Assembly: GCF_949628265.1 (NCBI RefSeq)
Contig: NC_088790.1
Location: forward strand, 2,918,545 to 2,982,544
Reading direction: 5' to 3'
Length of the DNA: 64,000 bases
Source of the DNA: Cloeon dipterum
Taxonomy: Eukaryota > Arthropoda > Insecta > Ephemeroptera > Baetidae
Of this stretch, positions 47,901-59,700 are shown piece after piece. Within the stretch, counting starts at the first letter, position 1; every line of letters begins with the position of its first letter. Both the position numbers and the translations under genes were made by a program. Below the pieces are notes generated by a model. The model saw only the letters and a list, made by a program, of their open reading frames with translations, did not search any database and was not told the origin of the DNA.

Positions 47901-50564
47901 TTAAAATTTCAATAAATTCATTTTAAAATTCAAGTCACATTTTAAAAGTTCGATTTTAGTGACCTTGAACTTTGAACTACCACTTTGAGGTGAACAGGAA
48001 AATTGTTTCCCTTGACGAGACGAGTTCAACGGTGTCCAAATTTTAGTTCTACGACCAATTTGAACCGTTTTGGAGAAAACTAAAAAATTCAAGCGCCCGC
48101 AAAACCCACATATATATGGGAAAGTCAACGGTTTCTCAATGGCTTTTTCTGTCTATTTTAAGTAAAAAAAATAAACAAAATACTCAGACATTCTCTTCAG
48201 CTATGTAAATTATCAAGACTGATTGATTTTACAAAAGAAAATCCTTTATGTTAACCGCGACACCTTTTATAATTCAAATTATCTATCGGCAATAAAAGTT
48301 ACCAACCTGTAAAAACCTTAATTAATTATTATTAATCATGCTAAATATCTAGGAAAAATTAAGAAAACTTCAGGGTACCTCACGACTCAGGGTGCAAAAA
48401 AAACGAAAAAATAACTTATATAACTTTTGAGACCGATTATTTTGAAAAACAGCAGCATTTTTTTATAAATGCCATTCTCCATTAAATTAGGCAAATTTTA
48501 GACCCCGGTCAAGAAAGGGTTTTTCTAGAGGTCTCTACCAGCCGGCAAATTTTGGGTCACCTGGGCAGCCGCTAGCCACTGTGAATGTGGCTAAACTGCG
48601 CCAGCATCGCCAGCCGACGGTTAAGAAGGGTAAATAATTAAAAAAAGTAGGAAAAATAAATGTCTTCTGGAACTTTGGGCCGTTAAGCACTATAAACCTT
48701 CGTTTAAAATATTCAGTCAGCCAACCGCCTTTAATCTCGCGGCTGAAACGTCTGGCAATTTTTTTTTCAAACCCAGGGAGGCAGCATACCTTCTTGTGAC
48801 GATGATGCTGTTGAGAGGGTTGGAACACCATTGGACAAACAGGTCCCTCGAGAAGCCGGACTCCATGTCAGGCGAACTAGCCAAAACCACCTTGGGACTG
48901 GGAACCTTGTTGAGTTCGCTGATGCTGTGGCACAGCTGGATGTGTTTGAACTGGAATGGGTTGTTCCTGGCGCCCTCGAACGTCTTCATCAGCTTGTCGC
49001 TCATCCACTCGATTTGCGACTTGGCGAACTCGACCACGTTGTAGCTGACGTTGTTGAGCAGCACAACCGAGTAGGCCATCAGCCCAGACTCTTTGTTTCT
49101 CCACAGCTGGTCCAGCATGTGCGAGATTTCCAAGACTCTGCCAGCAGTGTCGACAGCGATCAGAACGTTTCCACCTTTGCGCAGGGTTTGCAAAATGTTT
49201 GCTGAGAAAATTGGCGTCAGTTTGGGGTGTTTGCAGTCGAATTTAGAACATACTCATAAGTTTTTCATCTCGAACCCGTCGGCGTTCCTGTTCATTCATG
49301 CAATTCGCCGCGTCGGTGATGAGCAACGAGGGCCGAGCCAGTTTTTCCAGGTCGCAGCCGTTCAGGTGGCGCTCCTTTTTGTGGTTGAAGTCGATGGCGT
49401 AGACAATGTCCTCCTCACCCATCTTGACAACCTTCCACATTGTCCCGCCAATCATGTGGCCAGCGGGAAGTGGCGTGATTGTCAGCCCGTATCCTTTACC
49501 TAGAAATATTTTTTATTATTATTAATTTCTTGTCATTGAGCTGGCGAAATGTCAAAGGTTTGAGGACGAAATTTGTTTCAGGTTAAGCAAAGTTATCCCA
49601 TGATCTGTGAGAATTTGTGGGAAATTTTCTGGATGTTTTTTTTAAAGAATTCGACAAGGCTTGGAAAAACACGAATTTTTTAAATTTATTAACTTTTTAC
49701 CTCAAAATCTCAGGTTCTAACCGTCAGAATTGCAAAAAAAACCCACCAACCCCACTGTTGGACTTGTCTCGACCTCCCCTGACCAACTGAAGGATTTAGG
49801 GGTGCTCAACACCCACCCCTAAATTACTAAACAATTGCAACCCCCTTGAAATAGAAAAAACTGGAATTTAAGCACAGGGATTACAAGGGTATAGGGTAAG
49901 CACCCCCTAAACCCTAGAGCTGGTCAGGGTAGGTCAAGACGAGTCTAACGGTGGTTGGTTTATGCAATTCTTTCGGCTAGAACCCAAGATTTGGAGGTGC
50001 AAAGAACTCAAAAAATCGTTTTTAATTACCTTTCAAGGTGATGGTTTGGTTGTATTTCAACTGAATGATTTTGTCAAACGCAGCATCGACATCATCTAGG
50101 GAGAAAATGTCAAATTCTTCCATGTTTGTTCTTGACTGCAAAAAAATTACATTTAATGAGTAGAATAAATATATAACTTCTTTAATGAGACCAATACCTG
50201 GTAAAGGTCGTACATAAACATCTGCCCCATTTTGTACACTGGGATTGTGGCATAAATCGGACAACTGAGCCCACATTTTCCCACCATGTATGGGAGAGCT
50301 CCAAGATGCTGCTGATCAGGGAAAGACAGCAGAACAGCATCAATTTGACCTGCATACCTAGAAATTTAGAAACATTTAAATAAAACAAAAATAAAAAACA
50401 TGAAATCTTTGTTACCTCTTTAGCTCTTTAATGAAGTTGGGATTGAATTTCTCGTCCCAACCACAGTCGAGGAGAAACCTGAATTCATCCACCTGCAGCA
50501 AATAGCACGGCGGGGACTCATCCTGGGCCCCAGAAATCGCATGTAGTTTGATGATCGACGGCAT
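44906..50564 (-). CDS. CPSF2: Cleavage and polyadenylation specificity factor subunit 2 (CPSF100)
   Basis: Thirteen coding exons: 50564-50416, 50357-50198, 50135-50030, 49499-49254, 49201-48790, 47585-47430, 47372-47187, 47134-47037, 46983-46706, 45488-45353, 45301-45252, 45193-45056 and 44998-44906. They give 735 residues with consistent phases (human protein about 780). It is the non-catalytic partner of CPSF73 in the nuclear pre-mRNA 3'-end cleavage complex. Visible are the metallo-beta-lactamase/beta-CASP fold with [21 protein letters not shown] sequence, [16 protein letters not shown], and [15 protein letters not shown]. Later come the acidic SSDESDNE stretch, [10 protein letters not shown], and the C-terminus [16 protein letters not shown]. 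The zinc-ligand HxHxDH motif of active nucleases is replaced by SFPDQQH, as expected for this inactive paralogue. Exon 8 ends at CGG|GTACCA with a 53-bp intron. Intron 9 (1.2 kb) contains a dispersed repeat. Confidence 0.96.
45524..46640 (-). repeat. Family E dispersed repeat in CPSF2 intron 9
   Basis: On the minus strand it runs in the same order as the plus-strand copy at 52040-52760: GGGGCCCAGGCGGGGCCCTG, AACCACAACCCCTTATC, GACCTTTTTCAGGGTA and CCTTGCCTGTCACCGACC. No coding sequence recognised. Confidence 0.65.
47670..47775. repeat. Partial family B copy in a CPSF2 intron
   Basis: GGCTATCTAGGGAAAATCAA, AACGAATCTAGTAGTG and AAATCTGACTACA correspond to a diverged right arm. Confidence 0.45.
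49690..50020. mobile_element. Family B element in CPSF2 intron 3
   Basis: Left CAAAATCTCAGGTTCTAACC; right AACCCAAGATTTGGAGGTGC, with the inner TCGACCTCCCCTGACCAACT / AGCTGGTCAGGGTAGGTC. It fills most of the intron and ends about 10 bp before exon 3. Confidence 0.75.
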
Positions 50565-50937
50565 TTTCAGCTGTTTTACTGACTAAATTGAGTCAGAAGA
50601 TAGAGACTTAGACTAAAATCACGTATTTCTCATCAATAATTTGCGGAATGCGTAAATTCGATAGATTTTTCTTCAAATAATGCGTATTTATTTTGCGAAG
50701 ACAACCAACACGCTCGAATGAAAAGCGGCAGCGGCAAGATCAACAACAACAACAGTACCGAAAGGGGGCGTAACCTTTGTCTCACATGTGATGTGATATA
50801 AAACTTCAGAAGATCTGTCCCGAGTATCCCGGTGTATTGTACGGTTTGAATTCTGATTTTACTGAATTTAATAACTTAAATTCACTACATATTCAACATT
50901 TGCAAAAGAATCTTTTATTATTTTATTCGATTAAAAG
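50565..50937. promoter_or_regulatory. Shared upstream region of CPSF2 and TMEM177
   Basis: The start codons of the two divergent genes are 373 bp apart, so promoters for both must lie here or overlap the first exons. TATAAAA at 50797-50803 faces TMEM177. A CAACAACAACAACAG run is near 50740-50755. No element pointing at CPSF2 could be defined. Confidence 0.5.
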
Positions 50938-53264
50938 ATGAATAAGGTGAGAATTGTGAGATACATACATAAAGATCGTTACATAATTTCTGTTGTAGAT
51001 TTATTTTATTTTTTAATGAATTATTTTTCTTATTTTCTCAGGTGCCAACAAAAAACGCAATGGCAGGGGTCAAACCTGTTCAAAATCCAACAAAAAATTG
51101 GTTTCTAACAAATGCCGGGCGTCGATTTACGCTTGGAGCCGCTGTAGTTGCAGGAGCTACAACATTTTGCATGCACTACGTCCCAAACACGTTTCTGCTG
51201 GACAAATATAAACAATTCTACCAAATGTTTAGGTATATGAATTCGATTGAAACTAGGATAAATTCAATAATTTTGTTATTTCAGAGGAGTTTCCGAGGTT
51301 GAGGTTGAGCCGTACATTGCGAAACTCGGAGAAGAAGTCATGGATAAATTAGGCTTCCACAGAAATGACAAACAACTGTACAGATACTTCACTGCCTACG
51401 GATTTGACGCGCTGCATCTCGGAAGTACATTCTCAAAATATGGAGTGCTAGTTGGAGTGCCTTCAAATTTTTATTTTAAATCGAAAGCCGACATCGAGTA
51501 CAACAACATCACTGTAAAAAAATAATTATCTATCCTTTGTCCAATTGTAAAATAATTATGTGCCCAGGTGCAAGGGGAACCCATCAAACAAAAATCCACC
51601 CCTGAAGACAAGGACCAGTTGCTTGACTCTCTGATTCTTAGCGACAAGGCCAAGCAGTTTGCTCTTGGCGTCCAGATTTACGAGGCCAACACTGCTGAGA
51701 TTTTCAACCAAAGCATCGCTCCCTCAGCGTCCATCGTTGCCTACTACACTTTGTCAACTCATTTCAACCAGAAGTTTAATGGCTACGCAAGGCCAGTCAG
51801 CTATAGAGCATTTATGTACACCATGATAGGTAATTTATGATTTCTTTTATTCTTAAAAGTGGACAAATATGCCACTGAAAAATGATTTAGTGCAAAGAAA
51901 AAAATTTGTGAGGATATCGCGATTTAATTCAGTTTCCTAAAAATTCTTAAACCGTTGGATTGATCAGGACCAGTGGGATCAAAATCAAGCGAAATCATGA
52001 AAATTTGTTGATTTTTTGTTTGGAAATTTAGCAAAAAAAAAAACGGCAAGGTGGCGCATTTTGGCACAAAACCGAAGCAATCGGCGCGTTTCATCGTATT
52101 TTTAAGTTTAAAACCGAATTTTGCCTGTAGGCGAATTTAAAAAATTAATAAAAAACTTTAAAAAATAACGCAGATTTTGGGGGCGGGGGTGGCCAAGGGG
52201 CCTAAAATACGTAGAATTTTACGGCGAGTCTCAACAACTTTCTTTTTTACTGTATGACCCATAGCAGCCGGGTTATTAATTTTTAAATTCCAAAAAACGT
52301 GATTTGTGACATTTCAAACTTTAGTTTTTGGGGCCCAGGCGGGTCCCTGTGGGCCGGAAAGTGCTCAATTGAGTTACCAATCAATGCCCCTGGGTAATAA
52401 GGTTCGCCCATGTGTGGTTTTCCAAAATCGGACCATTTTTCGAATTTGTACAAATTTTTCCTGCCAAACTTTTGAAAAAGTCGAAATTTTTGCGTTTTCT
52501 TTTTTCTTAAAATTCGGCCGCGTGTCAGATCTTCGACCACAACCCCTCATCGGACAGGTCTCAGGGAGGGGTTCGACCTCCGGTACTCAAACGACCTTTT
52601 TCAGGGCACTCCGACCTGAGATCCGCTCCAAGGTTAATTATTAATGCTTTTTCGCTAATTTCGAACACATTATTTGGCGATATTTGATGGCAATTTTTGA
52701 TCCTTGCTTGTCACTGTCCTTCCTCGGGTTGCGCGACCTGAGGAACTTTTTGTGGTTTCGCCGCTTATGGTCAATTTTGCTGCCTCGACAAAGGGTCCAA
52801 GGGGCGGAAGCTACGTGTTTAATGGATCTAATTGCCAAAAACCTATTTTTCCAGGGGCTTTTGTGACTGGCGTGTACTATTGCCTTAGAGAAGTCAGCAC
52901 GCACGCAATGGAAAAACAAGCAGATAGGAAGGTTGCGAAGCTCGGGCTCGAACACGCTGAAGGTGGAGTCGAATACTACTCGAAAATTCTGCAAAGGAAC
53001 AAGGTTCTGCGGAGAGTCATGGGCAGCAAGGGCGAATCCTTGTTCACTGTCTCTGGGGATGTTGAAAGCCTGGTATTCACGCCTCACGTGCCAATCACCC
53101 AGAGGCTAATCAGTTGTAAAAAGATTGTGGAAGAATTAAATGCAAATCCCGGCTTGGCAAAGGTGACAAAGGCGCCGGAAAAGTCAAGCAAAAGATTGTC
53201 GCCTATGTTTATGGGTAGCAACACTGAGGAAGTGCAATCGGAAATGAATAAGATGAATAAGTAG
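50938..53264 (+). CDS. TMEM177: Transmembrane protein 177, mitochondrial COX2 assembly factor
   Basis: Five exons: 50938-50946 (only ATG AAT AAG), 51042-51232, 51285-51513, 51568-51829 and 52855-53264, giving 366 residues in consistent phase (human about 311). The family acts in the inner mitochondrial membrane and stabilises newly made COX2 with COX20 and SCO proteins. Family signatures are LSDKAKQFALGVQIYEANTAE and the C-terminal GGVEYYSKIL-RNKVLRRVMGSKGESLF. One membrane segment is near 30-55 (FTLGAAVVAGATTFCMHYV) and a second spans the exon 4/5 junction (MYTMIGAFVTGVYYCL). The C-terminus is longer than in human and ends in repeated Asn-Lys-Met. Intron 4 (1 kb) is mostly a dispersed repeat. 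AATAAA at 53274-53279 begins 10 nt after the stop. Confidence 0.88.
52040..52760 (+). repeat. Family E dispersed repeat in TMEM177 intron 4
   Basis: TTTTTGGGGCCCAGGCGGGT, ACCAATCAATGCCCCTGG and TCCAAAATCGGACCATTTTT, shared with 45524-46640 (inverted) and 60295-60745. Confidence 0.65.
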
Positions 53265-53273
53265 GCTGCTGGA

Positions 53274-53279
53274 AATAAA
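53274..53279 (+). terminator. TMEM177 poly(A) signal
   Basis: AATAAA is 10 nt after the TAG stop, giving a very short 3'UTR. A T-rich stretch (53299-53330) follows. Confidence 0.55.
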
Positions 53280-53489
53280 TAGTTTTATGCATTGATATTT
53301 TTAGTTTTTCTTATTTTTTTTTGGCTTTCTAATTTTCTGAATTGTTAAGTGTGGTACAAAATGTGGAATAATACTGCTGGAAATTTTCCAGCATGCAGAA
53401 ATCTGCTCTTTTCATTATCTTGATTAATTAAAGGTAAAAAGGGTATTTCTGGTTCAGGTGAAAAGAAAAATAAAATAAATGATCCGCGG

Positions 53490-53680
53490 AACATGCTTGA
53501 GGACCACCCCAAAGGTCAGATAAGACCATCAGAGTCGAACCCCGGCGTCAGGGAAGCCATCACGTGATGGTGGCCACTTCAACGTCGGTTCGATCTACAA
53601 AATCTGCACACCATTAGAACGGCCAAGCATAAATTCGACCCTGTAGGAGCCATCCGGACGTAGAGGAACGAAATTTTGGT
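53490..53680 (-). repeat. Family F repeat in the TMEM177/Dcr-1 convergent gap
   Basis: AGACCATCAGAGTCGAACCC, CGGCGTCAGGGAAGCC and TCTGCACACCATTAGAACGG. The longest open frame ending Dcr-1 runs into it, but the true Dcr-1 stop is upstream at 53722. Confidence 0.6.
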
Positions 53681-53715
53681 CAAAGGTGAACGAAATTTGT
53701 GCTAGCGAAAATTGT

Positions 53716-53721
53716 TTTATT
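53716..53721 (-). terminator. Dcr-1 poly(A) signal directly after the stop codon
   Basis: On the minus strand the stop TGA (53724-53722) is followed at once by AATAAA. No other AATAAA was seen on this strand in the next 300 bases. If it is used, the 3'UTR is only about 20-30 nt. Confidence 0.4.
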
Positions 53722-56700
53722 TCAATGAGTACGATTTGCATCGCTAGTTCCATATCTTTGCTGAGCGAGATGACGGAGAGCACATTTGGCTGCTGTGCTT
53801 TTGGCAATGCGATAGTTGCGTCCAATGCCTCTGAAGACACCTTGTCCAAATACTTCCACAGACACTCTAACCCTTCGACCATCAGCAAGTTTCTCGGGTT
53901 TCCTAGAAAATAATCAATTAGTTAAAAATCTGATTCAATTCACTAAATCGATAAAAAAAATTACCCAAACTTGGCGGTTTCTGGTTCTCGCTCGAGGAGT
54001 TCTCTGATTGGCGATTTAGGAACGTGAGCACTGAAGAGTTCCAGCTCTGGAGCCATCATGGCATAATATGTGTGCCAAACAGCGTTCAGCGACATTCCAC
54101 TGTCCAGAAAAATGGCACCAGCGACAGATTCGAAAAGATCACCAAGTGCTTTCGGAACCTCAACATCTTCTACTTCAGAAACGTCGCTTTCTCCAAGAAC
54201 GTAGTACTGCAATAAATTCTGTTTAAAAGCAAACCCTATGGGAACAATTTTGTATATACCTGAGGAGCAAGGCAATGGTTGTTTGCCTGCTGGAGCCGGA
54301 CAAACCTCTGGATTACTTCAGCTAGCCCAGGTGAGAGGTGCAGGAAGAATTGATGGAACCCGTGTCTCACAGCAAGTACGGCGAAAATTGCGTTATTTAC
54401 AAGTGCAGACCGGAGATCAGTGAGCGCCCCTGGCGAGTGCTGCCTCTCGTCCTCATACAAGTACCGAGTTATTAAGTAATCTGTACAAAAATGAGATAGG
54501 TTATAATAAGTTATAAATACTGGAGATTTTTAAAATGAAAATAAGTCACGTTTTAAATTCAATCTTGGCATGGGTCATCAGATTTCGATTAAATTTAGTG
54601 GTGTTTCCCCAGTTGACTGATTTTAAGTAGAGTGCTTTTAGGAACTAATAAGTATACCAACTTATTTTTAGCCATAAATCCCAACCAATTTCAAAAAGCC
54701 AATTTATGCCTGGTTTTAACCTCAGGCTGGTCAAAATTCGGTGCATTCTTGACTTATGACCACTTGGCTAAGCTGTTAAACATTTAAATTATAACATTTA
54801 GTTGAACGCCAACATTTTCAATTTCCCTCTCACACACAAGTGAAAATTTCGGAAGACCCGTGTCAAAAGGCGGTCAATATAATTTAGGGCATTAGTACCT
54901 AGAATTGCATCACCCAAGAATTCCAGTCTTTGGTAACAGTCGGTCAGTCTGTTGGGACTGTAAGACGCGTGGCTCATTGCTTGCAGCAAGTAAGCCCTGT
55001 CTCGAAATCTGTACTTGAGCCTTGCTTCAAACTTCTCAAATCCGTACATCATATTTTCCAGTTCACCTTCAGGGTTGACCACGTTCCTCAGCAGTGGGGA
55101 TGGGGGTGGATTCACCTTTCCGTACTTCTGCTCGGATAACCACACTATTAATCAAGCATTTCTCTCGCGTTTTTCCCGTCGCGCACCTGATTATCACTGG
55201 AATCTGTCTCCTTGGGCAGAACTCTGATTCCCAGCCAAGACATGAAGAGCAAAGCCCCTCTCGGACCGCACGCGATCAGGTATGCGCCGATGAGGGCTTC
55301 GACGCAGTCGGCCAGGCTCTTGTCTGGGATTGAGTGTTGGGTAAGCAGGTTGTACGGCACGAAGGGAAGCAGGTGCTCTGAGTCGGCACAGTTGTCGTGT
55401 TGCAACGAGTCCAGTTCGTTCTTCTTCTCCCACACAATCCTGGGGGGTTTTATTTAAAATTTGATGTCAACCATGAACACAGGTGGAACATTGTGCTAAC
55501 TGTTAAAAACGGATTTAAAAAAAAACAGTTTTAGACAATGCATAATAAAATAAATCGATTGGCGTTCTGAAAAAAATCCTTTGAGGGTTCGTTCCGGATT
55601 TTGAAAGTTTTTAATGACTGTAATCGTAGTGGGTCGCAAGACGGCTTTGGCGGTGTCTGACAAAATGTACACCAACAATCAGTCATAAAATATAAAAAAA
55701 CATGTTTGCACGTTTATCGGACATTCTTGGCGAATTTTGAGAGTACAAAAACTCATTTTGAGTTGGTTAAGGTATTCATTGAACCCAATCAAACGGACAC
55801 CAAATTTGAGATCATCGGTCAAGGTCACCAAGTCTCATTTTCAAACATTTTCTAGTATTTTATGGATTTTGAAAATTTTAAAAATCCGAAACGCTCCTAA
55901 AAATTGATTTAAGGGTACATTTGTACTTGTGTGAAAATTTCAAGGTGGTTTTTGGCTTTTATTTTGAGAAAATTTAATTTTTCTTATAAACATGTTTTTT
56001 TTTAATTTTTGCAAAAATGTTGCAAGCGCCAAATCTTTGGTTCTAATCGTCAGAAATGCAAAAATTGAACACCACTCGGCTTGGCTTGACTTCTGAATGG
56101 TTTGCTAACCCTTCACCCCCTACTGGCTATTTATTTTCATCTTTCAAGTCGAAGAGTCAATTTTAAAAAAATTTTACATCTGGAATTTGGAAATTCGAAA
56201 AATATATATAATATACACTAGCAATTTATGAATATCAATTTTCAAAGCCTTACTTGTTAATGGTTTCGTCATCGAGATGTCTGAGCATGGCAAGATCTTG
56301 TCTGTTCCAAAGGCCTGGTGGAACCCCAGCTTTGATTAACGCCTTTTCCAGTCTCCACGGCACGTAGTAGCAAGGAGGCAGCCAGTTGTCATGCGGCTCG
56401 AATTTAGTGGCGATCATTGATCTGCCAAACTGCTTTTCCCGGCCTAGACGGTACAGTTGCAGATTGCTAACCTGCAGGAGAATAATTAATAAATTAACTC
56501 CGAAACATTTGGCATGGGGAACTCACTTGTTTTGAGCGCAAGTGACTAAGTTTGCCCTCGTGAATATTCTCGTGTGAGCAGTACAAATAGGTTGTGATGG
56601 CGTATTTGAGAAACGAATCGCCGATGGTTTCCAAGCGCTCCAGGTTGATTCCGTCGTTGGCATTTGACATGGTCAGCGCTTGCAGGAGGATGCTTGGACT

Positions 56701-59700
56701 GGGTCCTGGATGATCCTCCAAAGTGGGCTGCTCGTCAAACGAGAAATCTATATTTACGATTAGCGTGTCACCATATATAAATTTTTTTAAAAAGCTCTTA
56801 CTCAGTTTTTTTATAGTAGTTTCGTCGTGAATTTCGCCTGCGTCCTCTCTATTAGGGATTTGGACCGGTCCTTCTGACAAGCCAATCACGTCCGCGCTTC
56901 CCTCAACAATGGCATCAGCGAGTTTTGTAGAACTTTGCATTATTTGGTGGCGGTGAATATTTTCATTTTTGTAATCCATGATTTTTCGCTCGATAACCAC
57001 AGTTGCGTCAGAAGGGAGATACTTGTCGCTGTCCAAAATCCTATCTCGCTGGGTTTCGACTATGTCCTCGTATTTCTTCTTGATTCGCTGCCAGTCGTGG
57101 CCCAAATCGGGCCAGTCCCAAGCAAAGCTGTCCTCGGGCTCGGTGATCACCTCGTTGGGCATGACGAAAGAGGGTCCGTCATCGAAGGCCTCGGCCACGT
57201 GGTCGCCCTTGAACTCTATTCTCAGTCCGTCTGGATGCGCCGTCTGGATTGGCTCGTGGTCCACGACGTAGTCCAACTCGTCAGACAATTCGGAAAATTC
57301 GTCCTCGGAATTGTAATCCGAGTAAGAGTTGAAGGTGCCAAAGCCGCCGTCAGCGACGCTGGGGCTCGGCATGATGGTGGGCGAGCCGTAGCGAACTTTG
57401 CCGTGGCTTTGGATGCCCGTGCCCCAGTCTTCTCCGACGGGTCCGTCTGCGATCACCTCCCCTCCGGACAGCATGGTCAGATTCGACGGCAGGTCGTCGG
57501 AAATCATGTCGTCAGTGATGCTATCACAGTCGTCGTCGTCGTGGTCGGCAGTCACCATTTCATTGGACCACGTCCCGATTTCCAGCCAGGACTTCCCGCC
57601 CTTTACTTTGCCATCATCTGCTTCGATCTTGTTCTCCGCCGATTTTTTCTCTTCTTTTGGCTCTTTGGGCTTGTCGAGAATGGCGGGCAACTCTGGCACC
57701 GTTTCTTTCTCTGCTTTTAGCGCCTCTCGAGATCTCTGCAGAACATCCGCCAAACACCAGCCAAAGTCAAGCGGGGGCCAGTTGAACTCTGATGGCAGCT
57801 GCGTGAAGCCAAGGCCGATCTCCATGGCCACTTTGCACCTCAGCTCGTCAGCAAGAAGCAGCCCGTTGACCCTAAACAATCACTTTGCATTTAAAATTTT
57901 GAAGGCTGTGTCGAGGAGAGATTACATGCATGATCTGATTTTTTTTTTAATTAGTTGTTTCTCATATTGGGAAAAATAAAATCAATTTTGACAAGTGGAA
58001 AATGATAAGATTCACTTCTGAGGCCAGACAAGACCATCAGAATAGGTGAGAAATCGAACCCTGGTGTCAGAGTAGCCCTCAAGCGATTGATAGCCACTTT
58101 AACGACGCCTGAGGAGCTCTGTATCGGTTTAATCTGCAAGATCTGCACATCATTGGAACGACCAAGTCAAGAGCTTTCAGACTGTATGCAGTTCAACCCT
58201 TCGAAAGCCATCAGGGCGCTCAGGAAACACCCTGATCTCATATGGAGGGACAATTCCGGGAAAAAACCGCAATCGCACTTCTCGGCAACTTTAAAAGAAC
58301 CCTAACAAACCTCAAAACCAATCAGACCATAAATCAAACCTCTTGTGAAAACATTCTATGTCAGTGCTTTCTTGATATGTCAAGAAAATGAATAAATTTT
58401 TAGTTTCTTTCATTGGTTTAAGTTGCACGAGAATTCCTTCCTCAAGTAAATTAATTTATTACCTGTACAAAATGCAAGGCAAACAGACAGCTTGTCTCCA
58501 CAATGAAGCTGGGAAGGGATGAAGGGCGCATAGCTCAGCGACTAAAATTTGTTTCTGTTCGAGATTCTCCCTCTTATTCCTCTTTGTGTGCTCACTGCTC
58601 ACTGGAAGGGCGACGCCTTTTCGGTTCACGTACCTAGAACAGGCAGGTTTGTGTAGTTTGAACTGGAATAATAATAATAAAAAAACTACCTTGGTGTGAG
58701 AAAGTTGAGGCGTGCTGATGTGTGGTCTACGTCCAACAGCGGCTGGTCAACACACTTTATTTTCAGGCCGTATTTTGCCAAGTAGTAGTCTTGGAAAGTA
58801 GCGTAGTCCTCGCCAGGAAATTCAGATTTAGGCGAAAGGTTGGCGCAAATTTCAGCCACATAAAAATACTGCAAAATAAAAGTTTTAAGGGTTGCATTTG
58901 ATTTCTACCCGTTTTTTTTAGCAATCAATCTTGAGCAAGAAATAAATTTTTCCATTTCTCTCCGGTGAAAATCTAAAATTTGTAGTCTGAGTGGACAGAA
59001 ATTCCTCTACTGTGCAGATTTTTTACTTTTAAATAACATTTGCTGCCTCTGACAATTTTTCAACTCGAGTTCATGAGCAAATATTTAGAAAATCATTGAA
59101 AACTGAGGCGCAAACATTGCCTGCAAGAAACTGGTACAAATTGAAAAACTCTTCGTAATTATGTTAAAACGCGGTCTCACTTGGGGTTGGTCTTGGTTTC
59201 TGTACCAGGGCATGACAACTGCGTCCTGGTATTTCGCGGGGTCAAACACAAAATTGGAGCGCTCCTCCTCAACGACTTCAGTGGGAAGCATTTCTCTTTG
59301 TAGCCAAATTAGATCGAGGAATTCCCAGTCGACTTGCAGCTCTGGCTGCTTCTTCATGGGCACAATGTAATAAGAATTTTCGGCAGACTCAGGGCCGAAA
59401 ATCATAAGGTGCTTTTGCAGTCTCAGCACGCTGGAGAAAGTGTAGTTGAGAAAAGCAACCACCTTTTCATTCTGCTCTGCAGTCAAGACCACTTTTGTGG
59501 GACAAATGTCGAGTGATACACTCACTTCTCCGGATCGGGTGAAAATTGGAAAAGAGCATATCTACCAAAAAAGGTTAATTAATTGTTGGCAAAACAAATA
59601 TTTGAGCCCACCTTAGGAATGGGTTTCAAGGTTAGGATTCCAAATCCTTTCGGAGAATCTTCTGGAGGGTAAATCTTCCTGCCCCTTGTGTTTTGCTCCT

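Noticed and set aside
53515-53540. tRNA B-box-like GGGGTTCGACTC on the minus strand
   Set aside because: No A box, acceptor stem or cloverleaf could be built. It is part of dispersed family F.
53595-53888. 97-aa open frame at the end of Dcr-1
   Set aside because: It is a wrong-frame reading. The phase from the previous exon gives the dsRNA-binding domain and a stop at 53722.
55148-55186. Shortest possible intron (42 bp, ending TAATAG) in Dcr-1
   Set aside because: It would join the exons out of phase. The acceptor GAGCAG downstream restores the conserved frame.
56935-57720. 261-aa plus-strand open frame
   Set aside because: It is antisense to the long Dcr-1 exon, whose acidic, low-complexity codons leave the opposite strand open.
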